64,000 bases of DNA, from positions 62,001-126,000 of the forward strand of contig NZ_BOOJ01000029.1 of the NCBI RefSeq assembly GCF_016863175.1, written 5' to 3'. Positions 9,227 through 17,920 of this stretch are shown in pieces; position 1 is the first letter of the stretch; every line of letters starts with the position of its first letter. Below the pieces are notes generated by a model, which saw nothing but the letters and a program-made list of their open reading frames with translations, was not told the DNA's origin and ran no database searches. The position numbers and the translations under genes were made by a program. Origin of the DNA: Paraplanobispora siamensis (lineage in GTDB: Bacteria; Actinomycetota; Actinomycetes; Streptosporangiales; Streptosporangiaceae).

Positions 9227-10729
9227 TCAATCTCCCTTGCCGGTGATGCGGCGCAGAGTCCGCCGGAACCCGCTCAGCCGGGCGGGCGGCTCCTGCGGCG
9301 GGGCGGCCGGCGGCCAGCCCTGCGGCTCACTGCCCTGCCCACTCATGGGCCCGCTCATGAGCCCGCTCCCGGGTCCACCCACGGGCCCGCCCCTGGCCCG
9401 CACCAGGGCGGCCAGCGCCTCGGCGGCCGAGGGCCGCTTGGCCGGCGCGTGGTCGCGCATGCGGCGCAGCAGGTCCATGACCTCGGGGACGACGCCGTCC
9501 GTCGCGGCCCCCGCGTCCGGGCTCACCGGCGGCAGCGCGCCCGTCAGCAGCTGGAAGGCGATCACCCCGGCCGCGTAGACGTCGGAGGACGCCGTCATCA
9601 GCTCCGGCCTGGCCTGGCACTCCGGGGCCACGTAGTGGGTGTCCAGCACGTTGGGCAGCTCGTTGGCCACGGTGTGCGCCCGCGGGCCGGGCTTGGCGTA
9701 GTCGAAGCCGGTCAGCATCGCGTGGCCGCCCTCGGCCACCAGCACGCACGCGGGGCTGAGCGCCCGGTGCACGACGTTGTTGGCGTGGACGTGCGCCAGC
9801 CCGCGCAGCATGTCCGCCACGACGTCGAGCCTGGCCGCGGTCGAGAGCGCGTTGCGCCCGGAGCCGCCGAGATACAGGTGCAGCGCCCGGCCGTGCACGT
9901 CGTCCAGGACCAGGACGAACCTGCTCTCGTCGTCGATCGCGAAGAAGTCGCGGGAGCGCACGACGCACGGGTGCGGCGGGATGCGGGTCAGGGACTGGTA
10001 GGCGTTGGCGATCAGCCGCCGCTCGGCCGCCCTGGGCTCCGGCTCGGCCAGCGGGTCGGCCCGGTAGACCCGCAGCAGGACCGTCTCGCTGCCCGGCACG
10101 GTCGCGTTGATCGCCCGGTACTCGGTGACCCGGTTGTCGCCGCCGAGCTCCTCCTCGACCTCCCAGTTGCCGAACCTGGGCGGCGCGGTGGAGCGGCGCA
10201 CGCTGCCGTTGAGCGCCTCGATGATCGCCGTCCGGTACGGCGCGACGTCGGTGCTGTAGCCGCGCCGGACCCTGGAGACGTCGCCGAGCGTGCCGATCAG
10301 GCCCGCCAGGTCGGTGACGTGCCGCGAGTCGCGGCCGGCCGGGTCGACCAGCTGGGCGTCCGGGCCGGTCAGCACGACGACGCTGTCGACGTACACCCGC
10401 TCCAGCTCGCGGCGCTCGCGCATGAGCAGGCCCTTGAGCGCCCGGCCGTTGCCCCGCAGCTTGGTCACCGGGGATCCGAACGCGCTGCGCCGGGCCGGGA
10501 ACCAGCGCGTGCCCGACACCTCGATCCGGCCGCGCGTCCCCTTGACGTCGATCACGCAGAGCGCGTGACCGGTCAGCACGATCAGGTCCACCTCGAAGAC
10601 GTCGTCGTCGCGCGGCACCTCGATGTTGTGCAGCAGCAGCCAGTCGTGCGGCGCGTTGTCCCGCAGGTGCGCGATGACCCGTCGTTCGGCGTCGTTGACC
10701 GGACGTCCGCCACCGACGATCTGTGCCAT
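9227..10729 (-). CDS. NERD domain fused to a degenerate protein kinase domain
   Basis: 500 aa. Residues about 10-130 form a nuclease-related (NERD) domain: an N-terminal helix, then VFEVDLIVLTGHALCVIDVKG, whose D...DVK core matches the restriction-endonuclease-like active site. From about residue 190 a kinase-like fold follows. VHRALSPACVLV replaces the canonical HRDxxxxN, so the catalytic Asp is Ala, and LTGFDYAKPG stands where DFG should be. The kinase half is therefore probably a pseudokinase. The combination recalls PglW-type proteins of phage-defence systems, but no other Pgl or BREX gene is near. Role unknown. A regulatory or nucleic-acid-linked function is inference. Confidence 0.8.
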   Translation of the reverse strand: MAQIVGGGRPVNDAERRVIAHLRDNAPHDWLLLHNIEVPRDDDVFEVDLIVLTGHALCVIDVKGTRGRIEVSGTRWFPARRSAFGSPVTKLRGNGRALKGLLMRERRELERVYVDSVVVLTGPDAQLVDPAGRDSRHVTDLAGLIGTLGDVSRVRRGYSTDVAPYRTAIIEALNGSVRRSTAPPRFGNWEVEEELGGDNRVTEYRAINATVPGSETVLLRVYRADPLAEPEPRAAERRLIANAYQSLTRIPPHPCVVRSRDFFAIDDESRFVLVLDDVHGRALHLYLGGSGRNALSTAARLDVVADMLRGLAHVHANNVVHRALSPACVLVAEGGHAMLTGFDYAKPGPRAHTVANELPNVLDTHYVAPECQARPELMTASSDVYAAGVIAFQLLTGALPPVSPDAGAATDGVVPEVMDLLRRMRDHAPAKRPSAAEALAALVRARGGPVGGPGSGLMSGPMSGQGSEPQGWPPAAPPQEPPARLSGFRRTLRRITGKGD

Positions 10730-10875
10730 CCGAGCGCGCCGCCTTTCTCACCATGATCCCAACGGAACCCCAACGGAACAAGGTTCCCATTGTCACCGGC
10801 ATTCCCGTACCACCGCATCCGCCCCGCGGTTGATCTAGTGTGTCCGCCGTCGCGGCTGACGGGAGGGGCGGACTC

Positions 10876-12822
10876 ATGGACTTCGGCTTGACGGTGGGCT
10901 TCGCGGTAACGGTGGCGGTGACGCTGGCCGGGTTCACCGTGATCGCGCGCCGGTTGCTGGACCTGAGATTCGGAGTGGTCCGCACGTTGCTGGCCTGGGG
11001 GCTCGCGCTCCTGATCGGCGGGCCGCTCATGCAGGCGTTCGCGGGCGGAGTGGACCCTGACGACCCCGGCCTCACCCCGCTGTGGTTCCTGCTGCTGGGC
11101 GTGGTGTGCGCGCTGCTGGCCGGGCTCGTCTTCCTGGTGGTGGCCGAGGTGCTGGTGCCGCCGGGGACGTTCCCGGGGCCGCTGGAGGTCGTCAGGGGGA
11201 TCCGCCGCCGGGTGACCCGCTCCCGGCGCTACGTGGCGATCACCCGGATCCTCGTACGGCACGGCCTGGGCCCCTACCTGCGCGGCCGCGACCCCGGCCT
11301 CGGCGGCCCCTCCGGCCGGGCGCGTCTGGCCAGGTCGCTGCGCCAGGCCCTCGACGACGGCGGCGTCACCTTCGTCAAGCTCGGCCAGATCCTGTCCACC
11401 CGCAGCGACCTGCTGGCCCCGGAGTTCGTCGAGGAGCTCCGGCTGTTGCAGGACCGGGTGGCCGCCGCCCCGTGGGCGGAGATCGAACCGGTGCTCGTCG
11501 CCGAGCTGGGCGGGCCGGTGTCGGAGACGTTCGAGACCTTCGACCGCGAGCCCCTGGCGGCGGCCTCGATCGCGCAGGTCTACCGGGCACGGCTGATCGG
11601 CGGTGAGGAGGTCGTGGTCAAGGTCCAGAGGCCCGGGATCGCCGCCGTGGTGGAGCAGGACCTCGACATCGTGGCCCGCCTGGCCCGGTCGCTGGAGCGG
11701 CGCACCCGGTGGGGCCGGGCCTTCGGCGTGGCCGAGCTGTCCAGGGGGTTCGCCGAGGCGCTGCGCGAGGAGCTCGACTTCCGGGTCGAGGCCGCCAACA
11801 TGGCCGCCGTGGCCGCGGCCTCGGCCGGCGAGCCGGTCCGCGTGCCGGCGCCCCGTCCCGAGCTGTCCGGCCGGCGGGTCCTGGTGATGGAACGGCTGGA
11901 CGGCGTGCCGTTCGGCGGCGCCGTACCGGACGGGGCGGACGGGCGGGAGCTGGCCAGGACCCTGTTCGAGACGCTGCTGCGCCAGATCATGCTGCACGGG
12001 ATCTTCCACGCCGACCCGCACCCGGGCAACATCATGCTGCTGGCCGACGGGCGGCTGGCGTTGCTCGACTTCGGCTCGGTGGGACGGCTGGACGCCTCGC
12101 TGCGCGCCGCGCTGCAGCGCCTGCTGCTCGCGATGGACCGGGGCGACGCGCCGGGGGTGGGCGACGCCCTGCTGGAGGTCGTGGAGCGGCCCGACGAGGT
12201 CGACGAACGCGGGCTGGAGCGCGAACTCGGCCGGTTCATGGCCCGGTACCTGACCGCCGGCACCGCCCCCGACGTCCAGATGTTCGGCCACCTGTTCCGG
12301 ATCGTCTCCGCCCACGGCCTGGCCGTGCCGCCCGAGGTGGCCGCGGTGTTCCGGGCGCTGGCGACGGTCGAGGGGACACTGGCCGGGCTCGCCCCCGGGT
12401 TCGACGTGGTGGCCGAGGCGCGGGCCTTCTCCGCCCGCCACATCGCCGAGCGGAGCACGCCGGAACAGCTGCGCGAGACGGTGGTGCAGGAGGCCCTGGG
12501 CCTGCTGCCCATGATGCGCCGCCTGCCCCGCCGGGTGGAGCGGATCGTCGGCGCCGCGGAGAACGGCCGCTTCGGCGTCAACGTGCGCCTGTTCGCCGAC
12601 GAGCGCGACCGCCGCCACATCACCGGCCTGCTCCACCAGGTGCTGCTCACCATCCTGGCCGCCACCACGGGGATCATGGCCGTGCTCCTGCTCGGCACCG
12701 ACGGCGGCCCGGCCGTCACCTCCACCGTCAGCCTGCTGCAGCTCCTGGGCTACAACCTGCTGGCGGTCAGCGCCATCCTGGGCCTGCGGGTGCTCGTGGT
12801 CGTCCTGCGGTCCGGACGCTGA
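10876..12822 (+). CDS. ABC1/UbiB-family atypical kinase, membrane anchored
   Basis: 648 aa from the ATG at 10876, with GGGAGGGG 8 nt upstream. An earlier GTG has no ribosome site. Three membrane helices lie at the N-terminus (about 1-90). Family hallmarks follow: KLGQILSTRSDLL (the KxGQ loop), AAASIAQVYRA in place of a glycine-rich loop, VVKVQRPG with the lysine, HADPHPGNIML as catalytic loop and LLDFGSVG as metal-binding loop. Two C-terminal hydrophobic helices end the chain, as in UbiB. UbiB proteins support biosynthesis or handling of isoprenoid quinones and other lipids. The exact client here is unknown. Confidence 0.92.
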   Translation: MDFGLTVGFAVTVAVTLAGFTVIARRLLDLRFGVVRTLLAWGLALLIGGPLMQAFAGGVDPDDPGLTPLWFLLLGVVCALLAGLVFLVVAEVLVPPGTFPGPLEVVRGIRRRVTRSRRYVAITRILVRHGLGPYLRGRDPGLGGPSGRARLARSLRQALDDGGVTFVKLGQILSTRSDLLAPEFVEELRLLQDRVAAAPWAEIEPVLVAELGGPVSETFETFDREPLAAASIAQVYRARLIGGEEVVVKVQRPGIAAVVEQDLDIVARLARSLERRTRWGRAFGVAELSRGFAEALREELDFRVEAANMAAVAAASAGEPVRVPAPRPELSGRRVLVMERLDGVPFGGAVPDGADGRELARTLFETLLRQIMLHGIFHADPHPGNIMLLADGRLALLDFGSVGRLDASLRAALQRLLLAMDRGDAPGVGDALLEVVERPDEVDERGLERELGRFMARYLTAGTAPDVQMFGHLFRIVSAHGLAVPPEVAAVFRALATVEGTLAGLAPGFDVVAEARAFSARHIAERSTPEQLRETVVQEALGLLPMMRRLPRRVERIVGAAENGRFGVNVRLFADERDRRHITGLLHQVLLTILAATTGIMAVLLLGTDGGPAVTSTVSLLQLLGYNLLAVSAILGLRVLVVVLRSGR

Positions 12823-12874
12823 ACCCGGGTGCCGATCCCGGACGGAACCCGGGCGCCGAGCCCGGACCACGCGG

Positions 12875-13546
12875 TCAGGGCGCTCCTCTGCGGGGGCTGA
12901 CGAGCCCGGTCTCGTAGGCCAGGGCGACGGCCTGGGCGCGGCTGGACAGCCCCAGCTTGGCCATCGCCCGGTTGAGGTGGGTCTTGACCGTCGCCTCGCT
13001 GACGCACAATTCGTCGGCGACCTCGGCGTTGGACAGCGCGCGGCCCACCAGGCGCAGGACCTCCACCTCGCGGGCGGTGAGCGCGTCCAGGCCGGGGTCC
13101 TGGACGAGAGAGGAGCCGCGGCCGTTGGTGTAGGCCTCGACGAGGCGGCGGGTCACGGTCGGGGCGAACAGCATGTCGCCCGCGGCGATCGTGCGCACCG
13201 CGGCGATCAGCCGCTCCGGCGGGGTGTCCTTGAGCAGGAACCCCGAGGCCCCGGCGCGCAGCGCGTCGTAGACGTACTCGTCCAGATCGAAGGTGGTCAG
13301 GATCAGCACCTTCGGCGGCGGATTCCCGGCGGCGGCCAGGATGCGCTCGGTCGCGGCGATGCCGTTCAGGCCCGGCATCCGCACGTCCATCAGGATCACG
13401 TCGGGTCGCGCGGCGGCGGCCATCCTGACGGCCTCCTCGCCGCCGGAGGCCTCGCCCACCACCTCCAGGTCCGGCGTCGCCCGGATCAGCGCGGCGAAAC
13501 CGGCCCGCACCAGGATCTGGTCGTCCACGACCAGCACCTTGATCAT
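12875..13546 (-). CDS. NarL/LuxR-family response regulator
   Basis: 223 aa. The receiver domain has Asp8-Asp9, phosphoacceptor Asp54 in LMDVRMPG, and Lys at about 104 in FLLKDT. The C-terminal LuxR helix-turn-helix runs through LTAREVEVLRLVGRALSNAE and VSEATVKTHLNRAMAKLG. The ATG at 13546 overlaps the sensor kinase stop by four bases, so the pair is translationally coupled. Targets cannot be seen. Confidence 0.95.
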   Translation of the reverse strand: MIKVLVVDDQILVRAGFAALIRATPDLEVVGEASGGEEAVRMAAAARPDVILMDVRMPGLNGIAATERILAAAGNPPPKVLILTTFDLDEYVYDALRAGASGFLLKDTPPERLIAAVRTIAAGDMLFAPTVTRRLVEAYTNGRGSSLVQDPGLDALTAREVEVLRLVGRALSNAEVADELCVSEATVKTHLNRAMAKLGLSSRAQAVALAYETGLVSPRRGAP

Positions 13547-14775
13547 TCTCTTCCCCGCCCGTCGGATCCGTCCAGCGGCCCCGGTTCGCCGGGCTCGCCC
13601 TTGGGGGGTGACAGCGGCAGCGTGGCCGCCACCTCGAACCCGCCCTCCGGCCGCCGCCCGGAGATCACCGTGCCGCGGTAGAGCCTGACGCGTTCGCGCA
13701 TCCCGATCAACCCGTGCCCGTCCTCGCCCGGCGCCTCCTGGCAGGATCCGTCGTCGGTCACCGTCACGCGCAGCTCCTCGCCGCCGTAGTGCAGCCGGAC
13801 CGTCGCCCTGGCGCCGAGCGCGTGCTTGATCACATTGGTCAGGCTCTCCTGGACCACCCGGTAGGCGCACAGCTCCACCCCGGGATTGAGCGCCCGGGGG
13901 CTGCCGGTCACCTCCAGCTCGACCGGCACCCCGGCGGTGCGCACGCGGTCGACGAGCTGGCCGAGCTGGCTCAGGCCGGGAGTGGGGTCGTAGACGGCGT
14001 CACCGCCGCGCCCGTGGTCCAGCCGGAGCACCGCCAGCAGCCGGCGCATCTCCTCCAGCGCCTCGTGGCTGGTGTCGGCGACCGTGGCCAGCGCGGCGCG
14101 GGCCGTCCCCGGGTCGCTGGCGAACACGTAGCGGGCCAGCCCGGCCTGCACCGAGATCACCGACATGTGGTGGGCGACGATGTCGTGCAGCTCCCCGGCC
14201 ACGCGCACCCGCTCCTCGGTGACCGCCCGCCTGGCCCGGTCCTCCTGCTCGCGCCGCAGCCGCTCGGTGAGCTCGGCCAGGCGCCGGTTGCGCTCGGCCA
14301 GCCTGCGGGTGCCCAGGCCGAGCGCGCAGGTGATGCCGACGACGGCCAGGCCCTGAAGGGCGTTCAGCAGCGCCATGCCGTCCTGCGCGGTGGCCGCGGC
14401 CCACCACCACACCACCGTCGCGACCGCCGCCCCGGCCGTCATGACCGGCAGCGGGCGCAGGGCCGCGACGCTGTAGAGGACGAACATGGTGGAGAAGTTG
14501 TTCACGTCGGCCTGGTAGCCCAGCGCGTGGTGGCAGATCGAGGCGGCCGCGCAGACCAGCAGCGCGGTCATCGGGACGATCCTGCGCACGGCGATCGGCA
14601 GGTTCGCCGCGCAGGTCAGCAGGACCGCCACCGCGTCCGGCCGCCGCCACGCGCCGCTGCGGTCGGAGGCCGCCCACACCAGGGTGATCGCGGTGAGCGC
14701 GACGGCGAACACCCCGTCCACGAGCCCGGGATCCACCCTGCCCGCCCGGTCCACCAGCGCCGTCCATGCCCGCAT
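13543..14775 (-). CDS. NarL-type sensor histidine kinase with multi-pass membrane sensor
   Basis: 410 aa. Four to five hydrophobic helices occupy residues about 18-150, then a coiled stretch rich in Arg and Glu (155-190). The HisKA_3 box RVAGELHDIVAHHMSVI carries His197. The HATPase_c part has a clear N-box region in VVQESLTNVIKHA and ends with HGLIGMRERVRLY, typical of DesK/NarX-like kinases. There is no large extracellular domain, so the membrane part probably senses a membrane or cell-wall signal. It shares an operon with the response regulator. Confidence 0.95.
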   Translation of the reverse strand: MRAWTALVDRAGRVDPGLVDGVFAVALTAITLVWAASDRSGAWRRPDAVAVLLTCAANLPIAVRRIVPMTALLVCAAASICHHALGYQADVNNFSTMFVLYSVAALRPLPVMTAGAAVATVVWWWAAATAQDGMALLNALQGLAVVGITCALGLGTRRLAERNRRLAELTERLRREQEDRARRAVTEERVRVAGELHDIVAHHMSVISVQAGLARYVFASDPGTARAALATVADTSHEALEEMRRLLAVLRLDHGRGGDAVYDPTPGLSQLGQLVDRVRTAGVPVELEVTGSPRALNPGVELCAYRVVQESLTNVIKHALGARATVRLHYGGEELRVTVTDDGSCQEAPGEDGHGLIGMRERVRLYRGTVISGRRPEGGFEVAATLPLSPPKGEPGEPGPLDGSDGRGRE

Positions 14776-15173
14776 CCGCGCATGCTAGCCAGCCCGGCCG
14801 GATCCCCTCATCCGGTGTCCGGTTGAGGGCGCATACCGCGGGAGTTGTACGGCGGGGCCGCGCCTACCGCGCAGGTCGCGGCCGGATCAGACTCGCGAGC
14901 GATGCGGGGGCGGCGGGAACGATCTACCGTTGACCCGTCACCGGTGATCGATGACGGCCGCCCCGCGGGTGGCGGCGCCGTGCGCACACCGCCGGAGAGC
15001 CGTGCGCACACCGTCGGAGATCCGTACGGGGGCGATCTCCGAGGTCGCGGACGGACGGCGGGCGGCGCCCCGAACTGTGGCCGGGACCGGAGGGGAGACC
15101 CGGTCCCGGCCACGCGATGGTTTGCGGGGGCCACAGCGGGTAGACGCCTACTCCTATAGGGAGGAGGCATGTC
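14776..15173. other. Divergent intergenic region, no gene
   Basis: These 398 bp separate the sensor kinase from the holin-X gene. They hold a palindrome TCACCGGTGA (14938-14947), a weak ECF-like GGAAC-N15-CGTC (14916-14939), a 21-bp direct repeat (14978-14998 and 15000-15020, period 22), a 12-bp perfect inverted repeat GGCCGGGACCGG (15079-15090 with 15100-15111) and the stress-type promoter listed next. Open frames across the region have poor codon bias. I treat all of it as regulatory. Confidence 0.55.
15120..15143 (+). promoter_or_regulatory. SigB/SigH-like (general stress sigma) promoter
   Basis: GTTT at 15120-15123, a 14-bp spacer, then GGGTAG at 15138-15143. The known actinobacterial SigB/SigH-type consensus is GTTT-N14-16-GGGTAT/C, so one base differs. 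It lies 31 bp before the ATG of the holin-X gene, leaving room for a short leader with GGGAGGAGG. Confidence 0.55.
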
Positions 15174-15575
15174 ATGACGCACAGCACGAAAGATTCCCTG
15201 TCGACCGCCGAGCTGGTCCGGCAGGTTTCCGAGGGGGTCTCCCGTCTGGTCAGAGACGAGCTCCGCCTGGCGAAGATCGAGCTCGCGGAGAAGGGCAGAC
15301 ACGCGGGACGCGGCGCCGGGCTGTTCGGCGGGGCCGGAGTCGTGGCCCTGTTCGGAGCCGGTGCGATGGTGGCCGCGGTGATCCTGCTGCTCGCCCTGGT
15401 GATGCCCGCCTGGGCCGCCGCGGCGGTCGTCGGAGCGGTGCTGCTGGCCACGGCCGCGGTCCTGGGGCTGATGGGCAAGCGCCAGGTTCAGGAGGTCGGC
15501 TCACCGGCTCCCGAGCGAACCATCCGCAGCGTCAAGAACGACATCGACGCCGTGAAGGAAAGGGCACACCGATGA
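15174..15575 (+). CDS. Holin-X superfamily (phage-holin-like, DUF1469-type) membrane protein
   Basis: 133 aa. The N-terminus has a charged helix LVRQVSEGVSRLVRDELRLAK, written here only as its first and last motifs VRQVSEGVSRL and RDELRLAKIEL, which is the family signature. Two hydrophobic helices follow at about 50-75 and 80-102. The name comes from remote likeness to holins, and the chromosomal members are thought to be envelope proteins. Start ATG at 15174 follows GGGAGGAGG by 6 nt. The stop overlaps the next start by four bases. Confidence 0.85.
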   Translation: MTHSTKDSLSTAELVRQVSEGVSRLVRDELRLAKIELAEKGRHAGRGAGLFGGAGVVALFGAGAMVAAVILLLALVMPAWAAAAVVGAVLLATAAVLGLMGKRQVQEVGSPAPERTIRSVKNDIDAVKERAHR

Positions 15576-16174
15576 CCGAGACCGACCCGGGCCGGCGCCG
15601 CGACACCGCGGACGCCGGGACGACCGGTTCCCGCAGGGAGGACATCGGCGCTTCCACGCCCCCCGACGAGAGCGCCTCCTCCAGCGGCACCTCCGCCTCC
15701 GGGCGGGCGACGACCGGCGACACCCCGAACGACGGCGGCTCCGGCTCCTTCTCCGCCGGGACGACGGAGGAGCAGGCCGTACGGCGCGACATCGAGGAGA
15801 CCCGCCGCGAGCTCGGGGACAGCGTGGAGGCGCTGATCCACAAGACCGACATCAAGGGCCGCGTCCAGGGGCGCGTCCACGAGACCGTCGCCAACGTCGG
15901 CGACGACGTCAAGCGCATGGGCACGGCGACCGCCGACACCGCCACCGGCCTGGTGGACCGCGTCAAGGGAGCGGCCCCGCACGCGCTGGACAAGGTCAAG
16001 GAGGCGGCCCCGCACGCGCTGGACAAGGTCAGGGACGTCACCCCGGTCGAGGTCAGGCAGACCGCGGGGAAGGTCTCGGCCGAGGTCTCCAAGCGGCCCG
16101 CCGCGACACTGGCGGTGACGGCCGCGCTCGCGCTGCTGGTGTTCCGCGCCGTGCGCCGCAGGCGGAGCAGGTAG
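15572..16174 (+). CDS. DUF3618 envelope-associated protein
   Basis: 200 aa. Residues 1-65 are a low-complexity Ser/Thr/Gly-rich tail. The DUF3618 core follows: QAVRRDIEETRRELGDSVEAL, given here as IEETRRELGDSVEAL, near 71-85. A helical stretch contains a near-exact internal repeat of KGAAPHALDKVKEAAPHALD at about 135-155. One hydrophobic helix lies near the C-terminus, ending in basic RRRRSR. Proteins of this family commonly accompany holin-X genes. Together with the upstream stress-type promoter, a role in envelope stress is a reasonable inference. ATGA coupling ties it to the previous gene. Confidence 0.85.
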   Translation: MTETDPGRRRDTADAGTTGSRREDIGASTPPDESASSSGTSASGRATTGDTPNDGGSGSFSAGTTEEQAVRRDIEETRRELGDSVEALIHKTDIKGRVQGRVHETVANVGDDVKRMGTATADTATGLVDRVKGAAPHALDKVKEAAPHALDKVRDVTPVEVRQTAGKVSAEVSKRPAATLAVTAALALLVFRAVRRRRSR

Positions 16175-16200
16175 GCCGCGACCGGCGAGACATCACGGGT

Positions 16201-16233
16201 GAAGGGCCCGTCCCCGCAGGGGACGGGCCCTTC
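16201..16233 (+). terminator. Strong terminator after the DUF3618 gene
   Basis: A perfect 15-bp stem (16201-16215 with 16219-16233) with a 3-nt loop lies 27 bp after the stop codon. Confidence 0.85.
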
Positions 16234-16462
16234 GTCTGCCGTCCGCCCGCGACTTCTCCGCCGCCCGCAACCGAACGCCGTCACCCCTCGAAGAGCCATG
16301 TAGTGATCAGACGGCCCGCCCGTCGCGCCTGCGGGCCGGCGGGAACGGCCGGTGCCGCACCGCTCGGCGCGTCGGGCGGTTAAAGCCCTGGAAACGGGCA
16401 TGATCGCCGCTAGTCGTCCGTGGATGAACCGGACTCGCCCGCCGGGCGAGGAGGAGGAACGC

Positions 16463-17920
16463 ATGAGCCGGACCGTGGTGGTCGGAGCCGGGCTCGCAGG
16501 TCTGGCCGCCGCGATGCGGCTGGCCGCGGCGGGACGGGAGGTCACCGTCGTCGAGGCCCGGGATGTCCCGGGCGGCTGCTGCGGGACCGCGCGCATGGGG
16601 GAGTACCGCTTCGACACCGGTCCCTCGGTGCTCACGATGCCGGACGTGCTGGCCGACACCTTCGCCGCGGCGGGCGAGGAGATGGAGCACTGGCTGCCCC
16701 TGCGCCGGCTGGACCCGTACTACCGGCTGCGCTACCACGACGGCTCGCACCTGGACGTCGTGCCCGGCGAGGAGGCCATGATCGAGCAGGTGCGCCGGCT
16801 GTGCGGGGCGGCGGAGGCCGTACGCTACCGCCGGTTCCGGGCCAGGCTCGGCGAGCTGTTCGCCGCCGAGTGGGACTCCTTCATCGACCGCGACATGACG
16901 CGCCTGCGCGAGCTGGCCCGGCCGCACGCCCTGGCGCGGCTGGCGGCCCTGGGCGGTTTCCGGCGGTTGGACCGCCTGGTGGGCAGCCACCTGACCGACC
17001 ACCGGCTGATCAAGGCGCACACCTTCCAGGCGCTCTACGTCGGGCTCTCCCCGCGTACGGCGCTCGGGATCTACGCGGTGATCGCCCACATGGACACCGT
17101 CGGCGGCGTCTACTTCCCCCGGCACGGCGGCATGCACGCCATCCCGCAGGCGATGGCCGCGGTCGCGGAGAAGGCCGGGGCGCAGATGCGGTACGGCGTG
17201 CGCGCGGTGAAGATCGAAAGGGACGCCTCCGGGGTCGCCGCCGTCCGGCTCGACACCGGTGAGCGCCTGGCCGCCCGCGACGTCGTGGTCGCCTGCGACC
17301 TCCCGGCGGCCCACGCGGGCCTGCTGCCCGAGGGGTCGGGCGACTGGCGGCTGCGCCGTCCCCGCTACTCGCCGTCCTGCCTGGTGCTGCACTTCGGCCT
17401 CGACCGCAGGCTCGCCGATCAGGCCCACCACACCCTGCACTTCGGCGGCCGGTGGCATTCCGGCTTCGCCGAGCTGACCTCGGGCAGGCCGCAGTCCGAC
17501 CCGAACATCCTGGTCACCTACCCGGAGTCCGACACCGACGCCGCGCCCGCCGGGCACGCCACGCTCACCGCCCTGGAACCCGCCCCCAACCTGGAGGGCG
17601 GCGACTGGGAGCGGCTCGCCCCCCGGCTGGAGGAGCGCCTGCTGGGCAGGCTCTCCGACCTCGGCTACGGCGACCTGTCGGCCGCCCCCCGGCTCGGCTT
17701 CGACCCCCCGGCCTGGGCCCGGCTGGGGCACTCGGCCGGCACCCCGTTCGCCCTGGATCACCGCTTCCGCCAGACGGCCTGGTTCCGCCCGGCCGGCGCC
17801 GCCCGGCGCGTCGCCGGCCTGCACTTCGCGGGCATGTACACCGCTCCGGGGGTGGGCGTGCCACCGGTGCTGATCTCGGGCAGGCTCGCCGCCGAGCGCA
17901 TCCTGAAGGCCGGCCGATGA
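16463..17920 (+). CDS. crtI: Phytoene desaturase (CrtI family)
   Basis: 485 aa from ATG 16463 with GAGGAGGAGG directly upstream. An upstream in-frame start lacks a site. The dinucleotide fold VVVGAGLAGLAAAMRL starts at residue 5, followed by PGGCCGTARMGEYRFDTGPSV, given in short as FDTGPSVLTMPD, the CrtI-type block near residues 52-63. The C-terminal FAD block GLHFAGMYTAPGVGVPP resembles the family end motif. The enzyme should turn phytoene into lycopene or a shorter polyene using FAD. It begins the carotenoid cluster and overlaps crtB by four bases. Confidence 0.92.
   Translation: MSRTVVVGAGLAGLAAAMRLAAAGREVTVVEARDVPGGCCGTARMGEYRFDTGPSVLTMPDVLADTFAAAGEEMEHWLPLRRLDPYYRLRYHDGSHLDVVPGEEAMIEQVRRLCGAAEAVRYRRFRARLGELFAAEWDSFIDRDMTRLRELARPHALARLAALGGFRRLDRLVGSHLTDHRLIKAHTFQALYVGLSPRTALGIYAVIAHMDTVGGVYFPRHGGMHAIPQAMAAVAEKAGAQMRYGVRAVKIERDASGVAAVRLDTGERLAARDVVVACDLPAAHAGLLPEGSGDWRLRRPRYSPSCLVLHFGLDRRLADQAHHTLHFGGRWHSGFAELTSGRPQSDPNILVTYPESDTDAAPAGHATLTALEPAPNLEGGDWERLAPRLEERLLGRLSDLGYGDLSAAPRLGFDPPAWARLGHSAGTPFALDHRFRQTAWFRPAGAARRVAGLHFAGMYTAPGVGVPPVLISGRLAAERILKAGR

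Noticed and set aside
9227-10729. BREX/Pgl phage-defence locus
   Set aside because: Only the NERD-kinase resembles PglW. Genes on both sides are housekeeping types and no methylase, phosphatase or ATPase partner occurs.
15174-15575. Prophage holin
   Set aside because: The protein belongs to a chromosomal actinobacterial family, and no endolysin or other phage genes are nearby.
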